This document shows positions 1-4,631 of a stretch of 6,749 nucleotides of DNA, one piece after another. How positions within the stretch are numbered: position 1 is the stretch's first letter; each line of letters starts with the position of its first letter. The notes under the pieces were generated by a model. The model ran no database searches and was not told the DNA's origin. It was given only the letters and a program-made list of their open reading frames with translations. Position numbers and translations under genes: made by a program. Source of the DNA: Phycisphaerae bacterium. GTDB taxonomy: Bacteria; Planctomycetota; Phycisphaerae; UBA1845; PWPN01. The stretch spans positions 1-6,749 of the forward strand of contig PWPN01000291.1 of the NCBI GenBank assembly GCA_003557125.1, written 5' to 3'.

Positions 1-426
1 CAGGATGTGACGGCAGATCGTTTCGGTGGCCTCGTGGGCGTGAGAGGCGTCGGTCACAGCCGCCATGGCCAACAAACCCTGAGTTCGCAGCGTCGGACGA
101 CGGACGGGGCGACCCAGCATTCGGCATAGCAGCTCCTCGGCATGTCCCCAGTCCTGAAGCTGGACAGCCTCGGTCACCTCCTGTGCTAACCGTTCGATAT
201 TGCGCTGCCTCCGCCACTGGAGATAAAGCACCAGGATAAGGGTGGCTACCAGAACCTGCGGCAACAGCCAGGCGAGTACTTCCCCACCAGTTCCCGTGCG
301 GGGACTGGCCCAGAACGCGCCCAACAACGCGGAAAGACCCAGCAGGATCAGCATCGAACTCTGGCACAGTCGCCTCCTCGGGCGCGAGGCGGTCATCAAT
401 GCATGGATTGTCTCGAGCTTCATCAT
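1..426 (-). CDS. Membrane protein of unknown function, C-terminus cut by window edge
   Basis: An open frame of 142 codons reads leftwards from an ATG at 426 and leaves the window without a stop. I do not recognise the family. Visible: a basic N-terminus (RPRRR, residues 15-19), a hydrophobic segment at about 25-40 (MLILLGLSALLGAFWA), a short Gly-rich loop, a second hydrophobic segment at about 50-70, and then a basic flank (QWRRQR). By the positive-inside rule this gives a two-helix hairpin with both ends in the cytoplasm. The remainder (about 76-142) looks helical, and a stretch starting WGHAEELL resembles a TPR-type helix; that is an impression, not a domain match. An in-frame TGA lies two codons upstream. 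No good ribosome binding site precedes the ATGs at 426 and 423; an AGGAGG further in lies about 18 nt before Met25, too far to be convincing. The start is therefore uncertain. The clean membrane pattern over an uninterrupted frame supports a real gene. Confidence 0.62.
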   Translation of the reverse strand, partial: MMKLETIHALMTASRPRRRLCQSSMLILLGLSALLGAFWASPRTGTGGEVLAWLLPQVLVATLILVLYLQWRRQRNIERLAQEVTEAVQLQDWGHAEELLCRMLGRPVRRPTLRTQGLLAMAAVTDASHAHEATETICRHIL

Positions 427-786
427 TATTCACGCAACGGGAGCCCCCGAAAGGGCAATCCGACCGACGGCACACCGATCCCTTGAAAAGACCCCCCACG
501 ACACAAAGTCCCTTTTGTTTGTAGCAGGCAAACCAAGCCCGTGCAAGGCAGTATCGTCCAAACTCTGTGAGCGATTCTGGCATCACTGCAATGCAATGAC
601 AGTGCTCTCAGGTTGCACGACAGGCGGTCTGCAACGGCCGGAGCTTGACTGCAACGCACGAGCTGGTATCGTAGGCATTCGATGGCTGAACCGTCGGAGT
701 GCAGGGGGGCTGGAGTTCAGCAGGAGAGGGCTGGAACTCAGGCAGGGGGGGCTTTGGCTGCAATCCGACGAGTGAGGCTGTGACCT
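427..786. other. Intergenic region between membrane protein and tRNA-Arg
   Basis: I see no convincing gene here. Open frames exist on both strands but they encode Arg/Ser/Cys-rich sequence without domains or ribosome binding sites. The left part must hold the promoter of the minus-strand membrane protein, although I could not pick one out. The right part is G-rich, with an imperfect repeat of about 20 bp (GGGCTGGAGTTCAGCAGGAG, then GGGCTGGAACTCAGGCAGG, around 706-750). CTGCAACG occurs twice, 20 bp apart, at 629-636 and 649-656. A promoter candidate for the tRNA is listed separately. Confidence 0.5.
645..672 (+). promoter_or_regulatory. Candidate sigma70-type promoter upstream of tRNA-Arg
   Basis: TTGACT at 645-650 (five of six matches to TTGACA) is followed after 16 bp by TATCGT at 667-672 (four of six matches to TATAAT). 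Transcription would start near 679, about 108 nt before the tRNA, so a precursor with a long 5' leader would be needed. The -10 box is weak, and a promoter nearer the tRNA cannot be excluded. Confidence 0.3.
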
Positions 787-860
<74 letters not shown>

Positions 861-876
861 TTTTCCTTCTCCTACC

Positions 877-926
877 TGCATGTGAACGCATTGTGGACGC
901 TTATTGCATGTGATTGCATGTGAACG
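877..926. repeat. Three copies of TGCATGTGA just 3' of tRNA-Arg
   Basis: TGCATGTGA occurs at 877-885, 905-913 and 915-923. The first and third copies extend identically to TGCATGTGAACG. The array starts 17 bp after the tRNA end. The spacing is irregular (28 and 10 bp), so it is not a CRISPR and not a simple tandem repeat. Its function is unknown. Confidence 0.6.
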
Positions 927-1144
927 TTCATTCCGTGTGGAGTCGCCCCCGCCGGCCCAGGGACGGCCGGACGTCAAGGCGCGCGCGTCCGCCTTCTGCA
1001 AACGATGGTGACTCCAGCTTCTCTGCCTTGCAAGCTTCTCTCTCATGCCGAACGGACAAAGGGGGTGGAGCAGCAGGGGGGGGAACCATCGGGAGATGTG
1101 GCGCGATGGTGCAACGACTCAGGGGGGGTCCGGTCTATGAGAAC

Positions 1145-1187
1145 GGGCAAGGCCACCAAAGGCCCGAGACCCTCGGTGGCCCTTCCC
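1145..1187. terminator. Long GC-rich hairpin 3' of the small lipoprotein, without T-run
   Basis: Read on the minus strand, 1187-1175 (GGGAAGGGCCACC) pairs with 1157-1145 (GGTGGCCTTGCCC), 12 of 13 positions counting one G-U, around a 17-nt loop that can itself fold (GAG/CTC). It starts 19 bp after the stop codon of the 35-residue lipoprotein gene, where a terminator would be expected. No U-tract follows on either strand, so a standard intrinsic terminator is doubtful. It could instead protect the 3' end of the short mRNA. Confidence 0.35.
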
Positions 1188-1205
1188 GCCTCGCATGACC
1201 GCAGG

Positions 1206-1313
1206 TTACCCCGCGTTGTTCATGAGGTCGTTCAGAATCGGGCATGCCTCGATACAGGCTGTGAGGGAAATCAGACTCAGTGCCGCCATCGCCAAAAGAA
1301 TCGTCTTGACCAT
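1206..1313 (-). CDS. Very small (35-residue) predicted lipoprotein
   Basis: ATG at 1313-1311 is preceded by AAAGGAG with a seven-base gap, one of the best Shine-Dalgarno matches in the window; the stop is TAA at 1208-1206. The protein begins MVKTILLAMAALSLISLTAC: a charged n-region (Lys3), a hydrophobic core and the lipobox LTAC, so signal peptidase II should cleave before Cys20, which becomes lipidated. The mature part would be only 16 residues (CIEACPILNDLMNNAG), with a second cysteine at 24 and net negative charge. The design recalls entericidin-like tiny lipoproteins, but I see no sequence match to them. The frame stays open upstream to another ATG at 1466; I reject that longer form because it would bury the ribosome binding site and the signal peptide. 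It stands alone on the minus strand, 258 bp after RNase D, with a palindrome and a promoter candidate upstream suggesting its own control. Function unknown. Confidence 0.7.
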   Translation of the reverse strand: MVKTILLAMAALSLISLTACIEACPILNDLMNNAG

Positions 1314-1355
1314 TGCTGTCTCCTTTATCGTCAAGTCCAGATAAGTGCGCCGGCT

Positions 1356-1372
1356 ACATTGCCTGGCAATGT
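1356..1372. promoter_or_regulatory. Perfect 17-bp palindrome upstream of small lipoprotein, possible operator
   Basis: ACATTGCCTGGCAATGT is an exact inverted repeat with 8-bp arms around one central base. It lies 43-59 bp upstream of the lipoprotein ATG. That is a typical size and place for the site of a dimeric repressor. Transcribed, it could also form a 7-bp stem with a three-base loop in the 5' leader. No regulator gene sits next to it. Confidence 0.45.
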
Positions 1373-1442
1373 GTGGTGGTATCGGCAAAAACCCGGATAA
1401 CACTTTGCGAGCAGGTTGTCGCGCTTCTGGGACAGGTTTTGT

Positions 1443-1471
1443 AAGATATTTCATAACGCCATGCATAGCAA
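1443..1471 (-). promoter_or_regulatory. Candidate promoter for small lipoprotein in AT-rich patch
   Basis: On the minus strand TTGCTA (1471-1466) is followed after 17 bp by TATCTT (1448-1443); each box matches the sigma70 consensus at four of six bases. It lies in the most AT-rich stretch of the window (about 1440-1520). Transcription would begin near 1436, giving a leader of about 120 nt that contains the 17-bp palindrome. A short inverted repeat, TGCATA (1462-1467) with TATGCA (1477-1482), overlaps the -35 box. Confidence 0.3.
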
Positions 1472-1528
1472 GCAGTTATGCAAATCATGTCTTTTTATAG
1501 AAGTAATGAATTTATGTGTTCACCGATT

Positions 1529-1565
1529 CGTTCCAAGTGGGTGCGATTCGGCTGGGGATGGAACG
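1529..1565 (-). terminator. Weak hairpin just after RNase D
   Basis: CGTTCCA (1529-1535) and TGGAACG (1559-1565) form a perfect 7-bp stem around a 23-nt loop, seven bases past the RNase D stop. On the minus strand AT-rich sequence follows, but no clean U-run. It is in the right position for transcript end formation, but the large loop makes it a weak candidate. Confidence 0.25.
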
Positions 1566-1571
1566 GCTTTG

Positions 1572-2741
1572 TCAGGTTCGCCCGGAAGGTGGTAACGTGC
1601 TGCGCAGCGCATTTTCGACGATCGGCTTGAGCAGCTTCGCCTGCCATCCGAGGAGGGAACTGCATTCGATCAGCTCGGCTGTTGTCGTCGGTTGCTGGCG
1701 GGCGATGGCCAACAGGGCGGCTCGCGGAGCCAGAAGCGACGGCGGCAGCTCGATCGTAAGGGCCAGCTTATCCCGCCCTTCCGTCAAGGCGCGTATCCGG
1801 GCCCGTACGGCAGCATCTTCGACCGCACGTGGCGTTCTGCTGTTTACCGAAGGCCAACGCGAGGGCGGCAGGTGCCGCGCGTGATCGATCGCCTTCTCCA
1901 GGGCGAGGCGCCGGCGACCTCGGCAGTCGCGAGGCAGCGCGGGGCCTTGTTCCAGTCGCGCTGAAGGGCGTTCGGCAGCCCAGATGGCCAACTCGATCAG
2001 GGCGGGCGCTCCCAGGATCTTGAAGGTGGGCCGATCCGCGCGGCGAGCCTCGCGCTCGCGCCATAACCAGATCGCCCGAACGAAGGCCAACTGGCGGGTC
2101 GTCAGCCCGTGGGTGCCTTTCACGCGCCACCTGTCACCCACCCTGCGACGTACCGGAGCAGCAGAGGCGGTCACCATGTGCCGGCAGGCCTCGCGATGCC
2201 AGCCGGACCGTCCCAATGCATCGAGAGACGCGCCAAGTTTATCGGCGATGACCTCCAGGTGGCGGACGTCGTCCAGCGCATAGGCAAGCTGAGCCGGTGT
2301 CAGCGGACGACGTGCCCAGTCGGTTTTCTGACTGTTTTTCGTAAGATGAACACCCACGAGACGATCGGCCAAAGCCGGCAGGCTGTAATGCGTATAGCCC
2401 AGAAGCTGGGCGGCCATGACCGTGTCGAAGACTTCCTTGTGCGGTCGGAAAGCATAGCCGCGATGGAGCATGCGGCAGTCGTAGTCCCCTCCGTGAACGA
2501 TCAGTGGCTTGCCGGCCAGTACGCGGAAAAAAGCACTCAAATCCAATCCGGCCAGAGGATCGATGGCTGCGAATGTCCGATCGAAACCGACCTGGATGAG
2601 GCAGACTTTTTCCCGGTAATGATGCAGGCTGTCGGCTTCCGTATCGAGCCCGATTCGCCGGGCCTCCCGCATCCGTGAGACGATTGCCTGGAGGTCGCTT
2701 TGCGTCTGAATGAATTGCAAAGAGGACGACGTTGACTTCAT
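1572..2741 (-). CDS. rnd: Ribonuclease D, DEDDy 3'-5' exoribonuclease with HRDC domain
   Basis: The 389-residue product matches RNase D, which trims 3' ends of tRNA precursors and other structured RNAs in the cytoplasm using two metal ions. The three exonuclease motifs are in order: Exo I GLDTEAD with Asp33 and Glu35; Exo II VHGGDYDCRML with Asp88; Exo III YALDDVRHL with Tyr154 and Asp158. These are the DEDD residues plus the tyrosine that defines the DEDDy group. After a basic linker (about 192-211) comes an HRDC-like helical domain at about 212-290 (TTRQLAFVRAIWLWRERE), an RNA-binding module typical of the family. The C-terminal 100 residues are helical, as in a second HRDC-like domain, but diverged. 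Length is near the E. coli enzyme (about 375). The ATG at 2741 has only a poor ribosome binding site. It is the last of four co-directional genes, 159 bp after a STAS gene, a gap large enough for its own promoter. Confidence 0.93.
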   Translation of the reverse strand: MKSTSSSLQFIQTQSDLQAIVSRMREARRIGLDTEADSLHHYREKVCLIQVGFDRTFAAIDPLAGLDLSAFFRVLAGKPLIVHGGDYDCRMLHRGYAFRPHKEVFDTVMAAQLLGYTHYSLPALADRLVGVHLTKNSQKTDWARRPLTPAQLAYALDDVRHLEVIADKLGASLDALGRSGWHREACRHMVTASAAPVRRRVGDRWRVKGTHGLTTRQLAFVRAIWLWREREARRADRPTFKILGAPALIELAIWAAERPSARLEQGPALPRDCRGRRRLALEKAIDHARHLPPSRWPSVNSRTPRAVEDAAVRARIRALTEGRDKLALTIELPPSLLAPRAALLAIARQQPTTTAELIECSSLLGWQAKLLKPIVENALRSTLPPSGRT

Positions 2742-2755
2742 GACCGATACAAATC

Positions 2756-2789
2756 CATTCGGGGCGTTTCATCATTCGGGGCGTTTCAT
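2756..2789. repeat. Perfect tandem duplication of 17 bp upstream of rnd
   Basis: CATTCGGGGCGTTTCAT at 2756-2772 is repeated exactly at 2773-2789. It ends 15 bp upstream of the RNase D start. On the minus strand each copy begins ATGAAACGCCCCGAATG; the upstream copy therefore reads as a five-codon open frame (Met-Lys-Arg-Pro-Glu-stop), while the downstream copy opens a frame that runs into the rnd gene out of phase. Confidence 0.85.
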
Positions 2790-2900
2790 GCAGTCGCCTG
2801 CAGTGGTTGTGCTTGCCTATCCTGCATCGACCGACCTTCCGCGCGGGCGACGGCGGGAGAATCCGCACCGCGATTGTCAGCGTACGGATTTGGCAAGCCG

Positions 2901-3278
2901 TTATGCGGCTGGCCCACGCGGTTCGCTTCGCATCGCCTGATCCACCGACTCGTAGATCGAAAACAGCCGATCCAGTCGGGTCACTGCCAAAAGGTGGCGG
3001 ATCGGCTCCCGGGGCGCTGCCAGAACGAGTCGCTCCTTGTGCGGTCGACAACGCATATGCGCGGCGATGATGGCTCCGAGGCCTTCGGAACTGATGAACT
3101 CCAAACCGCTCAAGTCCAAAATGATCCGCTCGCTGGGGCCGTCCGCCAACGACAGCAGATGTTCCTTCATCGCTTCGGTCGCGGTCATGTCGGCCGACCC
3201 GCAGATCCGGGCGACGGCCGTCGTGCCGTGCCGGGAGAGATCGATTCGAATCCCTTCGTGTGGGGTTGATGCGCTCAT
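2901..3278 (-). CDS. STAS-domain anti-sigma-factor antagonist (RsbV/SpoIIAA type)
   Basis: A 125-residue single STAS domain. Proteins of this type bind a partner serine kinase when unphosphorylated and free the sigma factor or other regulator it holds. Hallmarks: a first beta strand (TTAVARICGSADM, about 19-31), the strand-turn DLSGLEFISSEGLGAII (about 55-71) carrying the phosphorylation site, and a late segment (REPIRHLLAVTRLDRLFSIY) that is typical of the family. Aligned to SpoIIAA, where Ser58 is phosphorylated, Ser64 is the acceptor, and the Asp before it is replaced by Ser63 and the following Ser by Glu65. The start ATG at 3278 has only a purine-rich GGAAA about eight bases upstream. It follows the RsbW-like kinase gene by 39 bp, so co-transcription and direct partnership are likely. 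I give no gene symbol because the regulated pathway is unknown. Confidence 0.88.
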   Translation of the reverse strand: MSASTPHEGIRIDLSRHGTTAVARICGSADMTATEAMKEHLLSLADGPSERIILDLSGLEFISSEGLGAIIAAHMRCRPHKERLVLAAPREPIRHLLAVTRLDRLFSIYESVDQAMRSEPRGPAA

Positions 3279-3317
3279 GGGTATTTTCCGTTTCTCTTAC
3301 GGGCTTGCGGGGTTCGC

Positions 3318-3740
3318 TTAGCGTGAATTGTTCTTGATCAGCTGAACCTCGTTTCCCTGTCGGTTGTACTGCAGGTCATCCACGTAGGCCCGCATCAACA
3401 TGATGCCGCGCCCGCACGGGACCGACAGACGATCGGGCGCTGTCGGGTCCGGCACGTTTCGCGGCTGGAATCCTTCGCCCTCGTCACGCACGCGGATGAC
3501 GACACGGCTGGGATCGACGTCATAGGTGATGGTGATGGAGCGGGTGGAATCGCCGCGGTTGCCGTGCTTGTGAGCGTTGACGAGCGCCTCTTCAAGCGCC
3601 AGGCGGATGGCAAACTGCGCCTCCCGGCTGTAGCCCGCCTCGGCCACGGCTTCGAGGATCCGCTCTTCCGTCTGAAGGGCGGCTTTCAGGTCGCTGGGAA
3701 TCACGACCTTTTCAGGTAAGGGTAGTCGGTCAAAAGACAT
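3318..3740 (-). CDS. RsbW/SpoIIAB-like anti-sigma serine kinase (HATPase_c_2)
   Basis: A protein of about 140 residues with the GHKL ATPase fold of partner-switching kinases, which bind a regulator (typically a sigma factor) and phosphorylate a STAS antagonist on serine. Counting from the ATG at 3740, the N-box lies at about 48-61 (LALEEALVNAHKHGN, with the Glu and Asn that bind Mg-ATP), the G1 box is DEGEGF at about 86-91, and the G2 box is GRGIMLM at about 110-116. This is the short, soluble, single-domain form; no membrane or sensor region is attached. GTG at 3743 directly precedes the ATG and could also initiate; neither has a clear Shine-Dalgarno sequence. It lies between two STAS genes, 148 bp after the first and 39 bp before the second. 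No sigma factor gene or PP2C phosphatase is adjacent, so its true target is unknown. Confidence 0.9.
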   Translation of the reverse strand: MSFDRLPLPEKVVIPSDLKAALQTEERILEAVAEAGYSREAQFAIRLALEEALVNAHKHGNRGDSTRSITITYDVDPSRVVIRVRDEGEGFQPRNVPDPTAPDRLSVPCGRGIMLMRAYVDDLQYNRQGNEVQLIKNNSR

Positions 3741-3794
3741 CACGCTTTCGGGTGCACGTGGACTGAGTGGACTTCGCCCATTGTTGACTGAAGA

Positions 3795-3804
3795 CCGACG
3801 TCGG
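3795..3804. promoter_or_regulatory. Short palindrome CCGACGTCGG upstream of the kinase gene
   Basis: A perfect 10-bp palindrome, about 55 bp upstream of the kinase start, in the 148-bp gap after the STAS gene. An A7 run at 3833-3839 (T7 on the coding strand) precedes it in the direction of transcription. Such short GC palindromes arise by chance in GC-rich DNA, so a regulatory role is only possible. Confidence 0.2.
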
Positions 3805-3888
3805 ACGCGTGCCTGCCTTCGTCGGCCTCAGCAAAAAAACGTCCCCCCTCACCGCGGCTGCCTGGATTCCGCTCCGCACCCCGCCACC

Positions 3889-4254
3889 CTATTGGAACGC
3901 CCGCTTGCCTTCCTGGGTCGTCCCCGTGATCTCGAAGACCCGATTGAGCCGGGTGATCTTGAACACTTCGTAGATCTGAGGGTGGATGTTGGCCAGGACG
4001 AGTCGGCCGTTACGCCGACTGACTTTCCTGCTCAGGGTGATCAAGGCACCAAGAGCCGCGCTGGACAGATGTTCGACCTTGCGGAAGTTGAGCAGGATCA
4101 TCGGAACCTTCTCAGTATCCGCCAGCTCGTTGAGTTTCTCGAAGATCTGGTTGATCGTCAGCTCGTCGAGGATCTTGCGGTTTTCGAACTCGACGATGGT
4201 GACACCATCTTCGGTGGAGACGGTAAGTTTGGCTTCGGCCTCGGCTTCTGGCAT
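3889..4254 (-). CDS. STAS-domain anti-sigma-factor antagonist, second paralogue
   Basis: A 121-residue single STAS protein, an antagonist candidate for the kinase encoded next. The start at 4254 is chosen over the in-frame ATG at 4293 because AGGAG lies eight bases before it and the family-like sequence begins soon after; the upstream extension (with Cys, Gly, Pro) looks untranslated. The N-terminus is an acidic Glu/Ala stretch (residues 3-8). The core reads VTIVEFENRKILDE (about 18-31), then ILLNFRKVEHLSSAALGALI (53-72), where Ser65 aligns with phospho-Ser58 of SpoIIAA. The residues after it are Ala-Ala instead of the usual Ser-Gly, and the preceding Asp is Ser64. The C-terminal half (IYEVFKITRLNRVFEI) is typical. 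It is only distantly similar to the other STAS protein here, so the two are not a recent duplication. It heads the co-directional set and faces murA across a divergent region. Confidence 0.88.
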   Translation of the reverse strand: MPEAEAEAKLTVSTEDGVTIVEFENRKILDELTINQIFEKLNELADTEKVPMILLNFRKVEHLSSAALGALITLSRKVSRRNGRLVLANIHPQIYEVFKITRLNRVFEITGTTQEGKRAFQ

Positions 4255-4316
4255 GCAAGCAACTCCTGGCGCATTCGCCTGCGTTCCGCACACTGCATTA
4301 TTCTATCCCGCGCCCC

Positions 4317-4348
4317 GTTTTCCCATCGGGAATGTTTTCCCATGGGGG
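4317..4348. repeat. Direct repeat GTTTTCCCAT(C/G)GGG, 17-bp period
   Basis: GTTTTCCCATCGGG at 4317-4330 recurs as GTTTTCCCATGGGG at 4334-4347. The units are 17 bp apart and so not on the same helical face. Each has partial dyad symmetry (TTCCC..GGGAA in the first, CCCATGGG in the second). The position is just upstream of the -10-like TAGAAT of the STAS gene, where a regulator of either divergent gene could bind. Confidence 0.5.
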
Positions 4349-4553
4349 TACTGGGCGCCCCACTTCTCGGCGACTGTGCGGCCCGACGGCGGGGGACATC
4401 ACGTTCCCTCTGCATTAGAGCCATACCGGAGCGCACTGTCAACCGATTCCGCTTCAGGTGCGCGAACGGCAGGGGGGAGCGGGCCAGTCGACCCTTTCCG
4501 GAACGTACAAAAGCGGTTTCGGGGCGTCCGCCCTTGCCAGTGGGGTGATTTCC

Positions 4554-4566
4554 CGGCATCATGCCG
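4554..4566. promoter_or_regulatory. 13-bp palindrome in murA upstream region
   Basis: CGGCATCATGCCG is a perfect inverted repeat with 6-bp arms around one base, 63-75 bp upstream of the murA start. It may be an operator or a small RNA hairpin in the leader. Evidence is the symmetry alone. Confidence 0.3.
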
Positions 4567-4572
4567 ACTCGA

Positions 4573-4608
4573 ACCGCAGAAATCGGCCTGGAGGCCGAGT
4601 TGCGCGGT
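4573..4608 (+). promoter_or_regulatory. Stem-loop in murA leader
   Basis: TCGGCC (4583-4588) and GGCCGA (4593-4598) form a 6-bp stem with tetraloop TGGA. ACCGC (4573-4577) and GCGGT (4604-4608) can pair around it as an outer stem. The structure ends 9 bases before the Shine-Dalgarno sequence at 4618-4623, so it leaves the ribosome site free. It could affect mRNA stability or translation. It matches no riboswitch class I know. Confidence 0.3.
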
Positions 4609-4617
4609 CGGTTATGA

Positions 4618-4631
4618 GGGAGGACGCCGTG
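4618..4631 (+). promoter_or_regulatory. Ribosome binding site that fixes the murA start at GTG
   Basis: GGGAGG (4618-4623) stands five bases before GTG at 4629. The alternative ATG at 4614 lies upstream of and overlaps this site and has no Shine-Dalgarno sequence of its own. Numbering from the GTG also places the catalytic Lys-Asn at residues 22-23, exactly as in E. coli MurA. Confidence 0.75.

Larger units (their letters stand above)
861..1205. other. Intergenic region between tRNA-Arg and small lipoprotein
   Basis: No gene is supported. Directly after the tRNA come three copies of TGCATGTGA (listed as a repeat). A GC-rich inverted repeat, CCGGCC at 952-957 with GGCCGG at 965-970, has no following T-run. 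G-runs occur at 1062-1083 and around 1122-1128. The right end carries a long hairpin at 1145-1187, listed separately. Open frames here are rich in Arg, Gly and Ser and lack ribosome binding sites. Confidence 0.5.
4255..4628. other. Divergent regulatory region between STAS gene and murA
   Basis: A gap of 374 bp with no supported gene, expected to hold promoters for both directions. On the minus strand TAGAAT (4305-4300) matches the -10 consensus at five of six bases and lies 46 bp before the STAS start, but no -35 box is recognisable at the right distance. A 17-bp period direct repeat lies just beyond it. I could not choose a promoter for murA. The murA-proximal part contains a palindrome and a leader stem-loop, listed separately. 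Confidence 0.5.

Noticed and set aside
242..775. A 177-codon plus-strand open frame
   Set aside because: It is partly antisense to the membrane protein, has no ribosome site, and is rich in Arg, Ser and Cys without domain features.
1314..1466. Upstream extension of the small lipoprotein to an ATG at 1466 (86 residues)
   Set aside because: It would bury both the AAAGGAG ribosome site and the lipoprotein signal; the extension is basic and featureless.
3833..3875. Intrinsic terminator ending in T7 after the first STAS gene
   Set aside because: The coding strand has T7 here, but I found no stable stem directly before it, only G-rich sequence.
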